Positions 9,101 to 17,061 of a stretch of DNA of 28,429 nucleotides are shown piece after piece. The DNA lies in assembly GCA_035653595.1 (NCBI GenBank), contig DASRBO010000153.1, forward strand, positions 1 through 28,429, in the 5' to 3' direction. Source of the stretch: DASRBO01 sp035653595 (GTDB lineage Bacteria > Actinomycetota > Acidimicrobiia > Acidimicrobiales > JAJPHE01). Each line of letters opens with the position of its first letter. The stretch's first letter is position 1. Made by a program: the position numbers and the translations under genes. The notes below the pieces were generated by a model. It was not told the DNA's origin, did no database searches, and saw only the letters and a list, made by a program, of their open reading frames with translations.

Positions 9101-9196
9101 CGTGGTCGTCCGGACGACGTGGTCCAAAACCAGGTGGTCATCGACTCCTACCTCGGCACCAGCGAAGAGGTGATCCGCCGTTCAGGAAACCTCTAG
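6113..9196 (+). CDS. MFS transporter fused to LivF- and LivG-type ABC ATPase domains
   Basis: This single frame of about 1027 residues has three modules. After a 75-residue soluble N-terminus comes a 12-helix-like major facilitator domain (about 75-470) with an MFS motif A variant, GFLADRVRRTR, near 137. A LivF-type ATPase follows (about 503-740) with Walker A GTNGAGKST near 539, LSGGQ at 641 and Walker B D665/E666. Then comes a LivG-type ATPase (about 765-1015) with GPNGAGKTT near 799, signature LSTGQ at 916, Walker B D940/E941 and EHD in the H-loop. No stop or obvious frameshift breaks the joins, and both fusions sit in the same frame. It forms an ATGA overlap with the LivH-LivM permease, so it very likely supplies that permease's ATPases. 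Why an MFS domain is attached is unclear. An in-frame GTG at 6104 is an alternative start. Confidence 0.9.
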   Translation: MTGNGNGRGSGAANEVLQGLVPLETAPVETDRALVGDELELGDFSAPAPVSVVPSEPRPSRLAGVLANLNLPGIRATGGLSPLLLLSGVTLTDQLGQSALALLTPNIKNYFGVSLTVVTALTSVVSFMLILGAIPIGFLADRVRRTRMAAFGALVIGVGGVLAGLSPSVILLGGALAIRGFGGAMQHAENSLLADYYPIQVRGGVFAFRQFTTEFAKFIGPILGGLIAAVLVWQAVFIVYAIPAAIIGFMVLRLRDPVRGMQERLAMGASREVAETEERPPSLGESFRLIWSVRSLRRTLYAAPFLAGALIGILTLFQLYFSEVFNLGVGERGVLASAAQPFAMAGLVVGASLTNRFMRRRPARILTAGGAVMVISGLLITGMAVAPYLWLAVGLWWILAFLSTTITPAMITIMSVVTPPRVRTFGLSAFGLAVAPGLIFIVISGAVGDHFGIRGGLVVMTGVFLIGALIFMSAGSGVEADIRSATASALASEIARRSKAEGHHKLLVCRDMDVHYGQLQILFKVDFDVEEGEIVALLGTNGAGKSTLLRAISGVTPPSNGAIVFDGENITALPSHEHAERGIVQVPGGKGIFPGLTIEENLKLGTWMFRGDSGYAEDAISQVLEFFPILRERFHEVAGNLSGGQQQMLTLAQAFLSRPRLLMIDELSLGLAPSVVAQLLEIVRAIHSLGTTIILVEQSVNVALTIADRAVFMEKGEIRFSGSAKDLLARPDIVSSVYLRGSVGAGGQLANRSATVAKTAEEVPTVLEVRNIHKSFGGVAALNGASFSLEENRILGLIGPNGAGKTTVFDVITGFVDPDEGSVLLFGDEITDLSPDQRAKLGLCRSFQDARLFPALTVAENIAVALDRHLSSHSATTAALHLPSANRSERRARRRVDRLIELMSLGPNRDKFVRELSTGQRRIVDLACMLAAEPKVLLLDEPSSGIAQAEAEELGPLLQRIKFETGCSILLIEHDMPLIQSVSDELVAMVLGQVVTRGRPDDVVQNQVVIDSYLGTSEEVIRRSGNL

Positions 9197-9253
9197 ACGT
9201 CGAACCGCAATGCCCGCCAGTCTCTTGACCCGACCCAAAGGGGAGCCAAACCA

Positions 9254-10354
9254 GTGGATCTAACCAGGTTCAACAAGATCTTCAACCGCATCGTCGACAA
9301 CGTGAATTTGGTCATCCACGGCAAGGACGACGTCGTCCGCCTGTCGATGATTGCCATCTGTGCCGGCGGCCACATCCTCTTCGAGGACGTCCCCGGTGTA
9401 GGCAAGTCCGTGCTGGCCCGAGCCCTCGGTCAGTCGATGCGGGCGGAGATGAACCGGGTGCAGTGCACTCCGGACATGCTCCCCGGCGACATCACCGGAT
9501 CGTCGATCATCGACACCAAGACCATGAAGTTCACCTTCCGACCCGGTCCCGTCTTCGCCAATGTGCTGCTGGTGGACGAGATCAACCGGGCCACGCCCAA
9601 GACGCAGTCGGCCCTGCTCGAGGCCATGGCCGAAAAGAGCGTTTCGGTGGACGGCGTGACCCATGGTCTGCCCCAGCCGTTCATCGTCCTCGCCACCCAG
9701 AACCCCGTCGAGCTGGCGGGCACGTTCCCGCTGCCTGAGGCGCAGCTGGACCGGTTCCTGTTCAAGCTGACGATGGGCTATCCGGACTTCGAGGCCGAGA
9801 GGAAGGTCATGCTGGGCAACGCCTTCGCCCTGGAGGTCGACAGCCTCGAGCCGGTCATCGGCACCGCCGAGGTGCTGGAGATGATCAGGCTCGCCTCCGA
9901 AGTTGCCGTGCCGACGGCCGTTCAGAGCTACATCCTCGAGATCACTCACGCCACCAGGGCGGAGAAGGCCTTCGTCATGGGGGCCGGGCCTCGGGCCTCG
10001 ATCAACCTGCTGAAGGCGTCGAAGGTCATGGCGGCCTCCGACGGGCGCGACACCGTTTACCCCGAGGATGTGAAGGCTCTGCTGGCGCCCGTCCTGCGCC
10101 ACCGCATCATGATGACTCCGGACGCCGTTCTGCGGGGCGAGACGGTGGAGGACGTCCTCGAGCGGGTGGTCACCCGGATCAAGGCACCCCTCGGAGTCAC
10201 CGATGCGCCGGTGGCACCCACCCGCCGTTCCGCCCCGGCCCCCGCCGAGCAGGCCGCCGCTGACGAGTCCGACACTGATACCGAGGCCGCCGCCGAGCCG
10301 GCAGCGACCGGGCGAGTGACGCGGCGCCGGGCTAGGAGCGCTTCCCGGGCATGA
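9254..10354 (+). CDS. MoxR-family AAA+ ATPase
   Basis: This is a 366-residue cytoplasmic AAA+ ATPase of the MoxR class. Walker A is DVPGVGKS (45-52) and Walker B is LLVDEI (105-110), followed by NRATPKTQSALLEAM and, further on, ATQNPVE, all hallmarks of the family. The C-terminal 55 residues are Ala/Glu/Pro/Arg-rich and probably disordered. MoxR proteins usually act as chaperones that mature partner complexes, often with a DUF58 protein next door, exactly as here. The GTG start follows an AAAGGGGAG ribosome site. It lies 57 bp after the MFS-LivFG gene with no visible terminator, and its stop overlaps the DUF58 start (ATGA). Confidence 0.93.
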   Translation: MDLTRFNKIFNRIVDNVNLVIHGKDDVVRLSMIAICAGGHILFEDVPGVGKSVLARALGQSMRAEMNRVQCTPDMLPGDITGSSIIDTKTMKFTFRPGPVFANVLLVDEINRATPKTQSALLEAMAEKSVSVDGVTHGLPQPFIVLATQNPVELAGTFPLPEAQLDRFLFKLTMGYPDFEAERKVMLGNAFALEVDSLEPVIGTAEVLEMIRLASEVAVPTAVQSYILEITHATRAEKAFVMGAGPRASINLLKASKVMAASDGRDTVYPEDVKALLAPVLRHRIMMTPDAVLRGETVEDVLERVVTRIKAPLGVTDAPVAPTRRSAPAPAEQAAADESDTDTEAAAEPAATGRVTRRRARSASRA

Positions 10355-11637
10355 CCGACATCGCTGTCCCCGACACCAGGGTGCTGCGCACCCCGACCGG
10401 TGGTCGGGGAGGGCTCAACGCCGTCCGCGAGGCGATCACCAAGACGACGGGTCTGACCACCTCGGGCATCGTCTTGGTGTTCATGACCGTCGGCTTCTGG
10501 TTCCTGGGCTGGCTCATCGGGGGGCGTCCCCTCTACCTGATCGCCTACCTGCTGGCCTTGGTGCTGGTGGTTTCCTACCTGCTGGGTCGCCGACCGCTGA
10601 ATCTCGAGGGGCGCCGCTCGGACGCCCGGCCCCGCTTCGCCGAGGGGGAGACGATCGACATGGAGGTGGCCCTCAACGCCACCCGCCGCCTGTCGACCTT
10701 CATCCTCGAGGAGCAGGTGCCGGCCGGGCTGGGCGACACCCCCCGCATCGCCGTGCCGGCCATTGACGGCGGGCAGGAGGTCACCCACGCCTACAAGCTG
10801 TCGTGCTCGCGGCGTGGCGTGTACAGCCTGGGCCCCCTGGTGGTGAAGTGGGGTGACCCCTTCGGCCTCACCCAGCGCCAGACGGTGCTGGCCGAGCCGA
10901 CGGAGATGCTCGTGCACCCGGGCGTTGAGTTGGTCCAGGACCGGCCGCTCACCCGGCTGTTCGAGGACCCGCCGATCCGCCCACCGGTGTCCAAGCCCTG
11001 GCCCCAGGGCCTCGAGTTCTACGGGATGCGCGCCTATACACCGGGCGACGACATCCGTCGGGTGGTCTGGCGGGCCTACGCTCGTACCGGGCAGCTCCTC
11101 GTCCGCGAGTCCGAGCAGGGCATCACCGACAAGATCACCATCATCCTCGACCAGGACATCGCCAGGCACAGCAAGGGGGACGTGTCCGACTCCTTCGAGG
11201 CGGCGGTCAAGGCGGCGGCCTCCCTCGGGGTGCGCCATCTGCGGGAGGGCTACCAGGTCACCCTCGAAGGCAACGCCAACCGCATCCTTCCGCCGGTGCG
11301 GGGTGGCAACGCCCAGATGAGGTACCTCGACGCCCTGGCCCGGGTGGAGCGGGTGCGGGAGACGCTTGTCGATCCCATCATGCGCCTGGTCTCCGACCCG
11401 AGCCGCGACACCCACGTGGTCGTCATCACGCCCCATCTGCACGCCGAGGCTGCCAGCCGCTTGAACTTCCTCCTCCAGCGGGGGGCGTCGGTGCTGGTGG
11501 CTGCGGTCATCTGGGAGGACGAAGGCGAGGACACCCTCGGCGCTGCGGCATCTCTCGGCTGCCAGGTGGTCGAGCTGCGGCCCAACGTGCCCCTGGCGGT
11601 GTCGTTCCGCCGGGAGACCGGAGCTGGTGTGCGATGA
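10351..11637 (+). CDS. DUF58 domain-containing membrane protein
   Basis: This 428-residue protein has two closely spaced N-terminal membrane segments (about 30-75), then a soluble region. The DUF58 signature lies near residues 223-260: YGMRAYTPGDDIRRVVWRA followed by ARTGQLLVRESEQ. The C-terminal part has a von Willebrand factor A-like fold in related proteins. DUF58 proteins are standard partners of MoxR ATPases and of transglutaminase-like membrane proteins, as in this three-gene series. It is joined by 4-base ATGA overlaps to both neighbours, which implies coupled translation and a common complex. The specific function is unknown. Confidence 0.9.
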   Translation: MTDIAVPDTRVLRTPTGGRGGLNAVREAITKTTGLTTSGIVLVFMTVGFWFLGWLIGGRPLYLIAYLLALVLVVSYLLGRRPLNLEGRRSDARPRFAEGETIDMEVALNATRRLSTFILEEQVPAGLGDTPRIAVPAIDGGQEVTHAYKLSCSRRGVYSLGPLVVKWGDPFGLTQRQTVLAEPTEMLVHPGVELVQDRPLTRLFEDPPIRPPVSKPWPQGLEFYGMRAYTPGDDIRRVVWRAYARTGQLLVRESEQGITDKITIILDQDIARHSKGDVSDSFEAAVKAAASLGVRHLREGYQVTLEGNANRILPPVRGGNAQMRYLDALARVERVRETLVDPIMRLVSDPSRDTHVVVITPHLHAEAASRLNFLLQRGASVLVAAVIWEDEGEDTLGAAASLGCQVVELRPNVPLAVSFRRETGAGVR

Positions 11638-14018
11638 GCGTCGTCGACGAGGACCTCGAGGCGCCGACCGCCCCCATCCGCACCGACACCTCGGAGGAGG
11701 AGCCTCCCCAGGCTCCTACCGGGGCGGGGGTGGACGACGATCTCGACGAGACCGAGGCGGAGGTCCGGGCCCCCGTACCGGTGCGGCCCCTCCTGGTGGC
11801 GGCCCTCGCCACCTCCGCCGCCGCCCTCACCACTGGCGGGATCTTCGGCTCGTGGCCGGCACGGCTGTTGTCCTTCGGTGCCGCCCTCGTTGGGGTGGCC
11901 TGGTGCTTCCTGACCCTGCGCAGCATCCGCCGGCGGGTGATGTACCAGGCACTCCTCCTGCCGGTGACCGTGGGACTGGCTGCGCTGGCGCTGCTGCCAG
12001 GCAGCGGAGGAAACGCCAGCTTCGGCGGTCTGATCGCCGACGCCATCAAGGCTGGGCGGCTGTTCCGACCCCCCGTGCCTTTCGACCCAGGCTGGCGCCC
12101 GATCCTGGTGATCGTCTTCGTGTCGGTCGGCTATGCCGCCGCCTGGGTGGGAACAGCGCTGGAGCGGCCGCTGGCCGGCCTCGTGCTGCCGGGCGTCGTC
12201 ATCGCCCTGACCGCCATCACCCAGCCCCCCGGCGGGCAGGTCCTGACCGGCATCCTCGCTGGCGCCCCGCTGGTGGCGGCCCTCGCCGTCATGTTCGGCG
12301 GTGATGTGCGCAGCGCCTCCCAGCTGGGATCGAGCTTCGAGATCCGGCGGTTGATCAGAGCCATCCCGGCCTTCGCCGGGGCGGTGGTCGTGCTGGTGCT
12401 GCTGAACAACTCGAACTTCCTGTTCCCCAAGCCGGTCTACAACCCCCAGCAGAAGCCCCAGAAGCCCAAGTCGATCCCGCTGTCCGAGGCCCAGGACAAG
12501 GTGCTCTTCACCGTCGACGGCCCCGTCACCGGCCCGTGGGCGCTCGGCACCCTCGACGTCTACCAGGACGGCAGCTTCCTGCTGCCCCCCTTCGATCCCA
12601 CCAAGACCAAGAAGACCCCGGCCACCGGCACGGTCATCGACAAGTCGCGGACCCCGACGGTGACGGTCAAGTTCACGACGGGCGATCTGGGCAACACCTC
12701 GGTGCTCCCCGGCTTGGTCGACCCGGTCAACATCGCCCTCACCTCGGCTCCGCCCATCACCTACGACCCCACCAGCGAGACCTTCCGCATGGCGACGGGG
12801 AGGGTGCCGACCGGGCTCACCTACTCCGAGTCGATCCCCGCCTACCCCGCCGCCGCCACCCTGGCCCAGGCTGGCCCGCTCACCAACCGGTCCGCCTTCC
12901 GCACCGACCTGTACGCCCCGCCGGCCCCGCCGGCCGTGCGCCAGCTGCTGTCCCAGGCGCCGGACAACCCGTGGGGGAGGCTGGACTACCTGCGCAACGC
13001 CCTCCTCAAGGTCGTGGTGGCCAACGGCGCCGGGGTGCCCGAGCCGGTCACGCCGGCCAAGGTGACCCAGATGCTGACCGGCAACCACCAGGGTTCGCCG
13101 TACGACATCGTGGCCGCCGAGGTGCTGATGGCCCGTTGGGCGGGGCTGCCGGCCCGCATCGGCTTCGGCTTCGACGGCAAGAACCTCGAGGGCAAGGTCT
13201 ACACGGTCCGGCCCAAGAACTCGGCCCAGTGGCTGGAGGTCTACTTCCAGGGCTACGGCTGGGTCCCCATCGTGGGCACCCCGCCCCGGGCCCAGGCCAA
13301 CCTGAACAACAAGAACACCCAGGTCAACCCGACGGTCCAGGCCAGCAACGACATCGCCGTCGAGCTGTACATCCCGGTCAACCTGCCCAGCCTCAAGCAG
13401 CTGTACCAGGAGGTTCGCGACGTCATCCTGACGTTGCTCCCCTTCGCCGCCTTGATCCTGCTCCTCTATATGGCCCTGCCCGTTGCCAAGAAGTGGTGGC
13501 GCTCGGCCAAGCGGCGCAAGTGGGCCGCCGCCCTGGGGCCGCGGGCGCAGATTTCGGTGGAGTACGCCGAGTTCCGTGACTGGGCGACCGACCTTGGGGT
13601 CGGCGACCCGCTCGACACTCCGCTCGAGTTCCTGAAGAAGGTCGTCCCCGACGATCAGCACCTCGAGCTGGCCTGGCTGGTGAGCCGGACCCTCTACGGC
13701 GACATGGCCCTGACCGCGACCGAGGCCGACGCCGAGGCCGCCCACGAACTGGTCTCGTCGCTGCGGCGGCGGCTGTTCGGGCCCCAGCCGACCCAGACCA
13801 AGGTTCTGGCCGTGTTGACCCGGGCGTCGCTCGCCGAGCCCTACACCAACGAAGTACCAAACGTCCGCCTCTGGCGCCTGCCGCGGCCCAAGCTCACCGG
13901 ACGGCGCCGCAACCGTCGACGGGGCGGCCGCCGGCCCGGTGCTGGGCCCCGCCTCAATCGACTCCGCTACATCCGCCTGCGCCGCAGCGCCCCCGTAGCT
14001 GCAGGGAGGTCACAGTGA
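11634..14018 (+). CDS. TgpA-like transglutaminase-fold membrane protein with lost catalytic triad
   Basis: This 794-residue protein has several N-terminal membrane helices (about 55-265), an extracytoplasmic transglutaminase-like region, a further helix (about 590-615) and a cytoplasmic tail resembling DUF4129. The fold is recognisable from WAGLPARIGFGF and WLEVYFQGYGWVP. All three catalytic positions are substituted: the Cys position aligns with P489, the His before the AW motif with A531, and the Asp before PTP with V547 (GTP follows instead). The fold is therefore probably retained for binding or scaffolding, not catalysis. The alignment is by eye but is anchored on both sides by conserved residues with no gaps. 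The ATG overlaps the DUF58 stop, and its own stop overlaps the next GTG (GTGA). Confidence 0.87.
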   Translation: MSVVDEDLEAPTAPIRTDTSEEEPPQAPTGAGVDDDLDETEAEVRAPVPVRPLLVAALATSAAALTTGGIFGSWPARLLSFGAALVGVAWCFLTLRSIRRRVMYQALLLPVTVGLAALALLPGSGGNASFGGLIADAIKAGRLFRPPVPFDPGWRPILVIVFVSVGYAAAWVGTALERPLAGLVLPGVVIALTAITQPPGGQVLTGILAGAPLVAALAVMFGGDVRSASQLGSSFEIRRLIRAIPAFAGAVVVLVLLNNSNFLFPKPVYNPQQKPQKPKSIPLSEAQDKVLFTVDGPVTGPWALGTLDVYQDGSFLLPPFDPTKTKKTPATGTVIDKSRTPTVTVKFTTGDLGNTSVLPGLVDPVNIALTSAPPITYDPTSETFRMATGRVPTGLTYSESIPAYPAAATLAQAGPLTNRSAFRTDLYAPPAPPAVRQLLSQAPDNPWGRLDYLRNALLKVVVANGAGVPEPVTPAKVTQMLTGNHQGSPYDIVAAEVLMARWAGLPARIGFGFDGKNLEGKVYTVRPKNSAQWLEVYFQGYGWVPIVGTPPRAQANLNNKNTQVNPTVQASNDIAVELYIPVNLPSLKQLYQEVRDVILTLLPFAALILLLYMALPVAKKWWRSAKRRKWAAALGPRAQISVEYAEFRDWATDLGVGDPLDTPLEFLKKVVPDDQHLELAWLVSRTLYGDMALTATEADAEAAHELVSSLRRRLFGPQPTQTKVLAVLTRASLAEPYTNEVPNVRLWRLPRPKLTGRRRNRRRGGRRPGAGPRLNRLRYIRLRRSAPVAAGRSQ

Positions 14019-15112
14019 CACTCTTGTCCCGACCGATCGACCCGTCCGGCCAGCCCCGGCCCCGTCCCAACCGTCGCCGCCACCGCCGGTCCACGGCGGC
14101 CGCCCTGGCCGCTGTGGCCTGCCTGGCATCGGCCTGCGGGTTCTCGCACGGGACCACGCTCAACATCGGTCTGCGGCGGGTGGGCGTGAACCTCGCCTTC
14201 GCCAACGGGCAGCTGAACCCGCCGCCGGTCATCGAGCACATCGTGGTCCCGGCCGGGGTGGGCCCCTCGAGCATGGTGTCGGACATCGCCTTCAACAACC
14301 AGACCTACTACCCCCCGGTCAACCAGATGCACTTCGCCCCCGCCTTCGGCGTGTGCAAGAAAGCGCCTGCCGGCGCGGTGCCGACGGTGGCAGCGCCGGC
14401 GGCCGTCTCCACCAAGCCCAAGGCCGGCACCTACCTCACCCACGAGACCGGCAAGTTCAACCTCGCCGACGGGAATCTCAAGCTGGGTGGGCAGGTCCCG
14501 CCCTACGGGGTCTTCGAGATCGCCAAGGTGAGCCAGACCACCGCCTCCGGAGGCCTGACGGCCGTCACCGGGACCCAAAACATCACCTGGCAGGTGATCG
14601 CCCAGGGACTCGGGACCATCACGACCACGACCTACGAGGCCACGAACAAGCAGCTGGAGCTGGTCTCCCAGACCGTGAATGCCTCGAGCAAGACCTACAG
14701 CTTCACCCCCACCCCGGCGGTGGAGATCATGGGCTTCGGGGGAGTGGGCTCCTCGTGGCACTCGGTCGGGGTGGACCACAACTCCGGCACGGTGATGACC
14801 GTGTCGGGCAGCATCCTGGCCGAGCAACCGGTGGACGTCTGCGGCACCATGTACGACAGCTACAAGGTGCAGTCGTCGGAGCAGATAACCAACGTCACCG
14901 CTGGCGTGTCGTCCCAGACCAGCTCCTCGGACCCCAACATCTACTGGGTGGCCACCGAGTTCGGGGGACTGTTCCTCGCCCAGCACATCGACGAGACCGA
15001 AACCATCGCCACCAGCCCGGTGGCCGTCGCCTTCACCGGCGGGGCGGCGATCACCTTGAGCCTTGACTACACCTCCACCCTGAGCTCGGTCACCCCGGTG
15101 AAGAAGTCTTGA
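14015..15112 (+). CDS. Putative lipoprotein of unknown function
   Basis: This 365-residue protein has a very basic N-region (residues 16-25 are rich in Arg), a hydrophobic core and LASAC ending at C41, a near-consensus lipobox. The mature part is rich in Thr, Ser, Val and Gly with alternating polar/hydrophobic stretches, suggesting a beta-rich extracytoplasmic domain. Cysteines at a VCKKAP segment (about residue 113) and a VDVCGTMYDSYKV segment (about 275) could form a disulfide. I do not recognise the family. The GTG start overlaps the transglutaminase-like gene's stop, and its stop overlaps the next start (TTGA). It is likely an envelope component working with the MoxR/DUF58/transglutaminase-like proteins. 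Confidence 0.8.
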   Translation: MTLLSRPIDPSGQPRPRPNRRRHRRSTAAALAAVACLASACGFSHGTTLNIGLRRVGVNLAFANGQLNPPPVIEHIVVPAGVGPSSMVSDIAFNNQTYYPPVNQMHFAPAFGVCKKAPAGAVPTVAAPAAVSTKPKAGTYLTHETGKFNLADGNLKLGGQVPPYGVFEIAKVSQTTASGGLTAVTGTQNITWQVIAQGLGTITTTTYEATNKQLELVSQTVNASSKTYSFTPTPAVEIMGFGGVGSSWHSVGVDHNSGTVMTVSGSILAEQPVDVCGTMYDSYKVQSSEQITNVTAGVSSQTSSSDPNIYWVATEFGGLFLAQHIDETETIATSPVAVAFTGGAAITLSLDYTSTLSSVTPVKKS

Positions 15113-15702
15113 CCGTTCTGCAGGCCAAAGGTCGTTCTCATCGCGCCCGGTGGAGCGGACTGGCCCTGGCCGGCCTCGCTCTGGCCGCCAGCGCCTGTGG
15201 CGGCTCGGCCTCGGCCAACAGCGCCAACGCCCGTCCCATTGCCGTTCCCGCCAACGTGCTGCCGGCCCAGCTCGACCCCGGTCTGACGACCGCCGAGTAC
15301 ACGGCGGCCCGCCAGAAGTTCATCTCCGCCGGGGCCCAGTCGCTGGTCTCGCGGGGGGAGTTGTGGCAGATCCGCCAGGGGAAGGTCCTGGCCGGGGCCC
15401 TGCAGGTCTCGACCCTGAAGCCGACGGTGAACCCCACCGACAACTCCGAGCGCACCACCATCCTGACCCAGGTGCTGCCGGGGGCGTACGAGACGATTCA
15501 GGTGGACCACGTGGCCGTGGCGGCGGCCCAGACGGCCAGCGAGGTGTTCTACATGTGGTTCGGGCCCCATCTGTTCGAGGTGCTCCAGATCAAGAAGTCC
15601 GACGCCGGCCTGCCCTACGAGGGCATTCTCGCCCAGATCATCCAGTACCAGCGGTCCAACAACTCCCTCGGGATCCTGGTCACCACGACCACGACGGCAT
15701 GA
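15109..15702 (+). CDS. Small putative lipoprotein of unknown function
   Basis: This 197-residue protein begins with a basic N-region, a hydrophobic stretch and LAASAC ending at C30, so it is probably lipidated and exported. No other cysteine or recognisable domain is visible. The central region includes GELWQIRQGKVLAGALQVS and the later part contains EVFYMWFGPHLFEVLQIKK. The latter suggests a compact soluble fold rather than a filament. The TTG start is inferred from the TTGA overlap with the preceding lipoprotein, the same spacing as the three previous joins. It is the fifth gene in an unbroken run of 4-base overlaps, so it is probably made in fixed ratio with them. Confidence 0.78.
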   Translation: MTVLQAKGRSHRARWSGLALAGLALAASACGGSASANSANARPIAVPANVLPAQLDPGLTTAEYTAARQKFISAGAQSLVSRGELWQIRQGKVLAGALQVSTLKPTVNPTDNSERTTILTQVLPGAYETIQVDHVAVAAAQTASEVFYMWFGPHLFEVLQIKKSDAGLPYEGILAQIIQYQRSNNSLGILVTTTTTA

Positions 15703-15748
15703 GTCCAATCACCCGGACGGCTACGGCTGCGGGGCGAAGGCGGCTGCG

Positions 15749-17041
15749 GTGAGCGCCCCGGGCGAGGAGCTCCTCGCCCGCTCCCAGGAGATCCTCGACG
15801 GAGGCCAGTTGCGGCCCGGGGTGAATCCACCGCCCGGTCAGCTGGCTGAGCTGGCCGAGGGCGTCGCCATCATCTCCGGGTTCGCCCACACCGTGGTCTT
15901 CGCCACCGCCGAGGGACTGGTGCTCTTCGACCTCCCCATCCCGGCCCAGGCGCCCGGCACCATCAAGGCGCTGCGGGAGTGGTCCGATCTGCCTGTGCAC
16001 ACCGTGGTGGTGACCCACGGGCACGGTGACCATGTCGGGGGCATCCCGCAGCTGTTGGACGACGCCGAGCGCAGGGGCCACCAGCGGCCGCGGATCGTGG
16101 GCCACGAGCTGGTACCGGAGCGGCTCCGGCGTTACGCCGTGACCGCCGGCTATGTGGCGGCCATCAACCGCAGGCAGTTCGGTGAGACCGGGGTCCTGCC
16201 CCTGGCCGGCTTCGACCGCTCGGCGCCCGCCGCTCCACGGTTCGTGGAGCCCGATGTCGTCTACCGCGACCAGCTGACCCTCGCCGTCGGTGGCATCCAT
16301 TTCGAGCTCAACCACGCCCGAGGCGAGACCGACGACCACACGTGGGCGTTCGTCCCCGAGCATGGGGTCCTCTGCCCGGGCGACCTGGTGTTGTGGAGCT
16401 TCCCCAACGCCGGAAACCCCCAGAAGGTCCAGCGCTACGCCGCCGACTGGGCCGAGGCCCTCCGGTTGATGATCGCCCGTCGGCCGCAGCTGATGATCGG
16501 CCAGCACGGCCTGCCGGTGGCGGGTGAGGCCCGGATCGCCGGCATGCTCGACACCATCGCCCGGGCGCTCGAGCACCTGGTCGCCTCGACGCTCGAGCTC
16601 ATGAACCGGGGGGCGGGGCTGGACGAGATCATCCATACCGTCCGGGTCCCCGAGGAGGTGGCCTCCGCTCCCTACCTCAACCCCGGCTACGACGACCCCG
16701 AGTTCGTGGTGCGCAACATCTGGCGCCTGTACGGGGGGTGGTGGGATCTCGACCCGGCCAGCCTCAAGCCCGCTCCCCTCGACGACTTGGCGGCCGAGGT
16801 GGCCTCCCTCGCCGGCGGACCCGAGCGGCTCGTCGAGCGGGCGATCGAGCTGAGCCGGAACGGCAACCACCGCCTCGCCTCCCACCTGATCGAGTGGGCG
16901 GCCCGCGCCGCCCCGGCGGCCGCGCATGAAGCGCGGACCGCGATCTACGAGGAGAGGGCCAGGGTCGAGCCGTCACTGATGGCCAAGGGCATCTTCCTGG
17001 CCGCCGCCCGGGCGTCGGCGCAGGGCGAGCTACTGCGCTGA
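15749..17041 (+). CDS. Metallo-beta-lactamase-fold hydrolase, alkyl-sulfatase-like
   Basis: This 430-residue protein carries the MBL zinc motif THGHGDH (H90, H92, D94, H95), a later ARGETDDH segment and GDLVLWSFPN, typical of the branch containing alkyl sulfatases. The C-terminal third, with LRLMIARRPQLMIGQHG and an Arg/Ala-rich helical end, resembles the alkyl-sulfatase dimerisation region. No signal peptide is seen, so it is cytoplasmic. It could hydrolyse a sulfate ester or another ester; sequence alone does not decide. GTG at 15749 is the start that immediately precedes the conserved region, with a GAAGGCGG element upstream. It lies 46 bp after the small lipoprotein and ends 20 bp from the convergent dioxygenase gene. 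It has a distant paralog at 23558-24832. Confidence 0.87.
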   Translation: MSAPGEELLARSQEILDGGQLRPGVNPPPGQLAELAEGVAIISGFAHTVVFATAEGLVLFDLPIPAQAPGTIKALREWSDLPVHTVVVTHGHGDHVGGIPQLLDDAERRGHQRPRIVGHELVPERLRRYAVTAGYVAAINRRQFGETGVLPLAGFDRSAPAAPRFVEPDVVYRDQLTLAVGGIHFELNHARGETDDHTWAFVPEHGVLCPGDLVLWSFPNAGNPQKVQRYAADWAEALRLMIARRPQLMIGQHGLPVAGEARIAGMLDTIARALEHLVASTLELMNRGAGLDEIIHTVRVPEEVASAPYLNPGYDDPEFVVRNIWRLYGGWWDLDPASLKPAPLDDLAAEVASLAGGPERLVERAIELSRNGNHRLASHLIEWAARAAPAAAHEARTAIYEERARVEPSLMAKGIFLAAARASAQGELLR

Positions 17042-17061
17042 TCCCAGCGGCGACGGGCGGC

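Noticed and set aside
11250..13745. Long 831-codon open frame on the minus strand
   Set aside because: It is antisense to the DUF58 and transglutaminase-like genes. Its composition (Gly, Arg, Asp, His, Gln-rich) is that of a GC-rich shadow frame and shows no domain.
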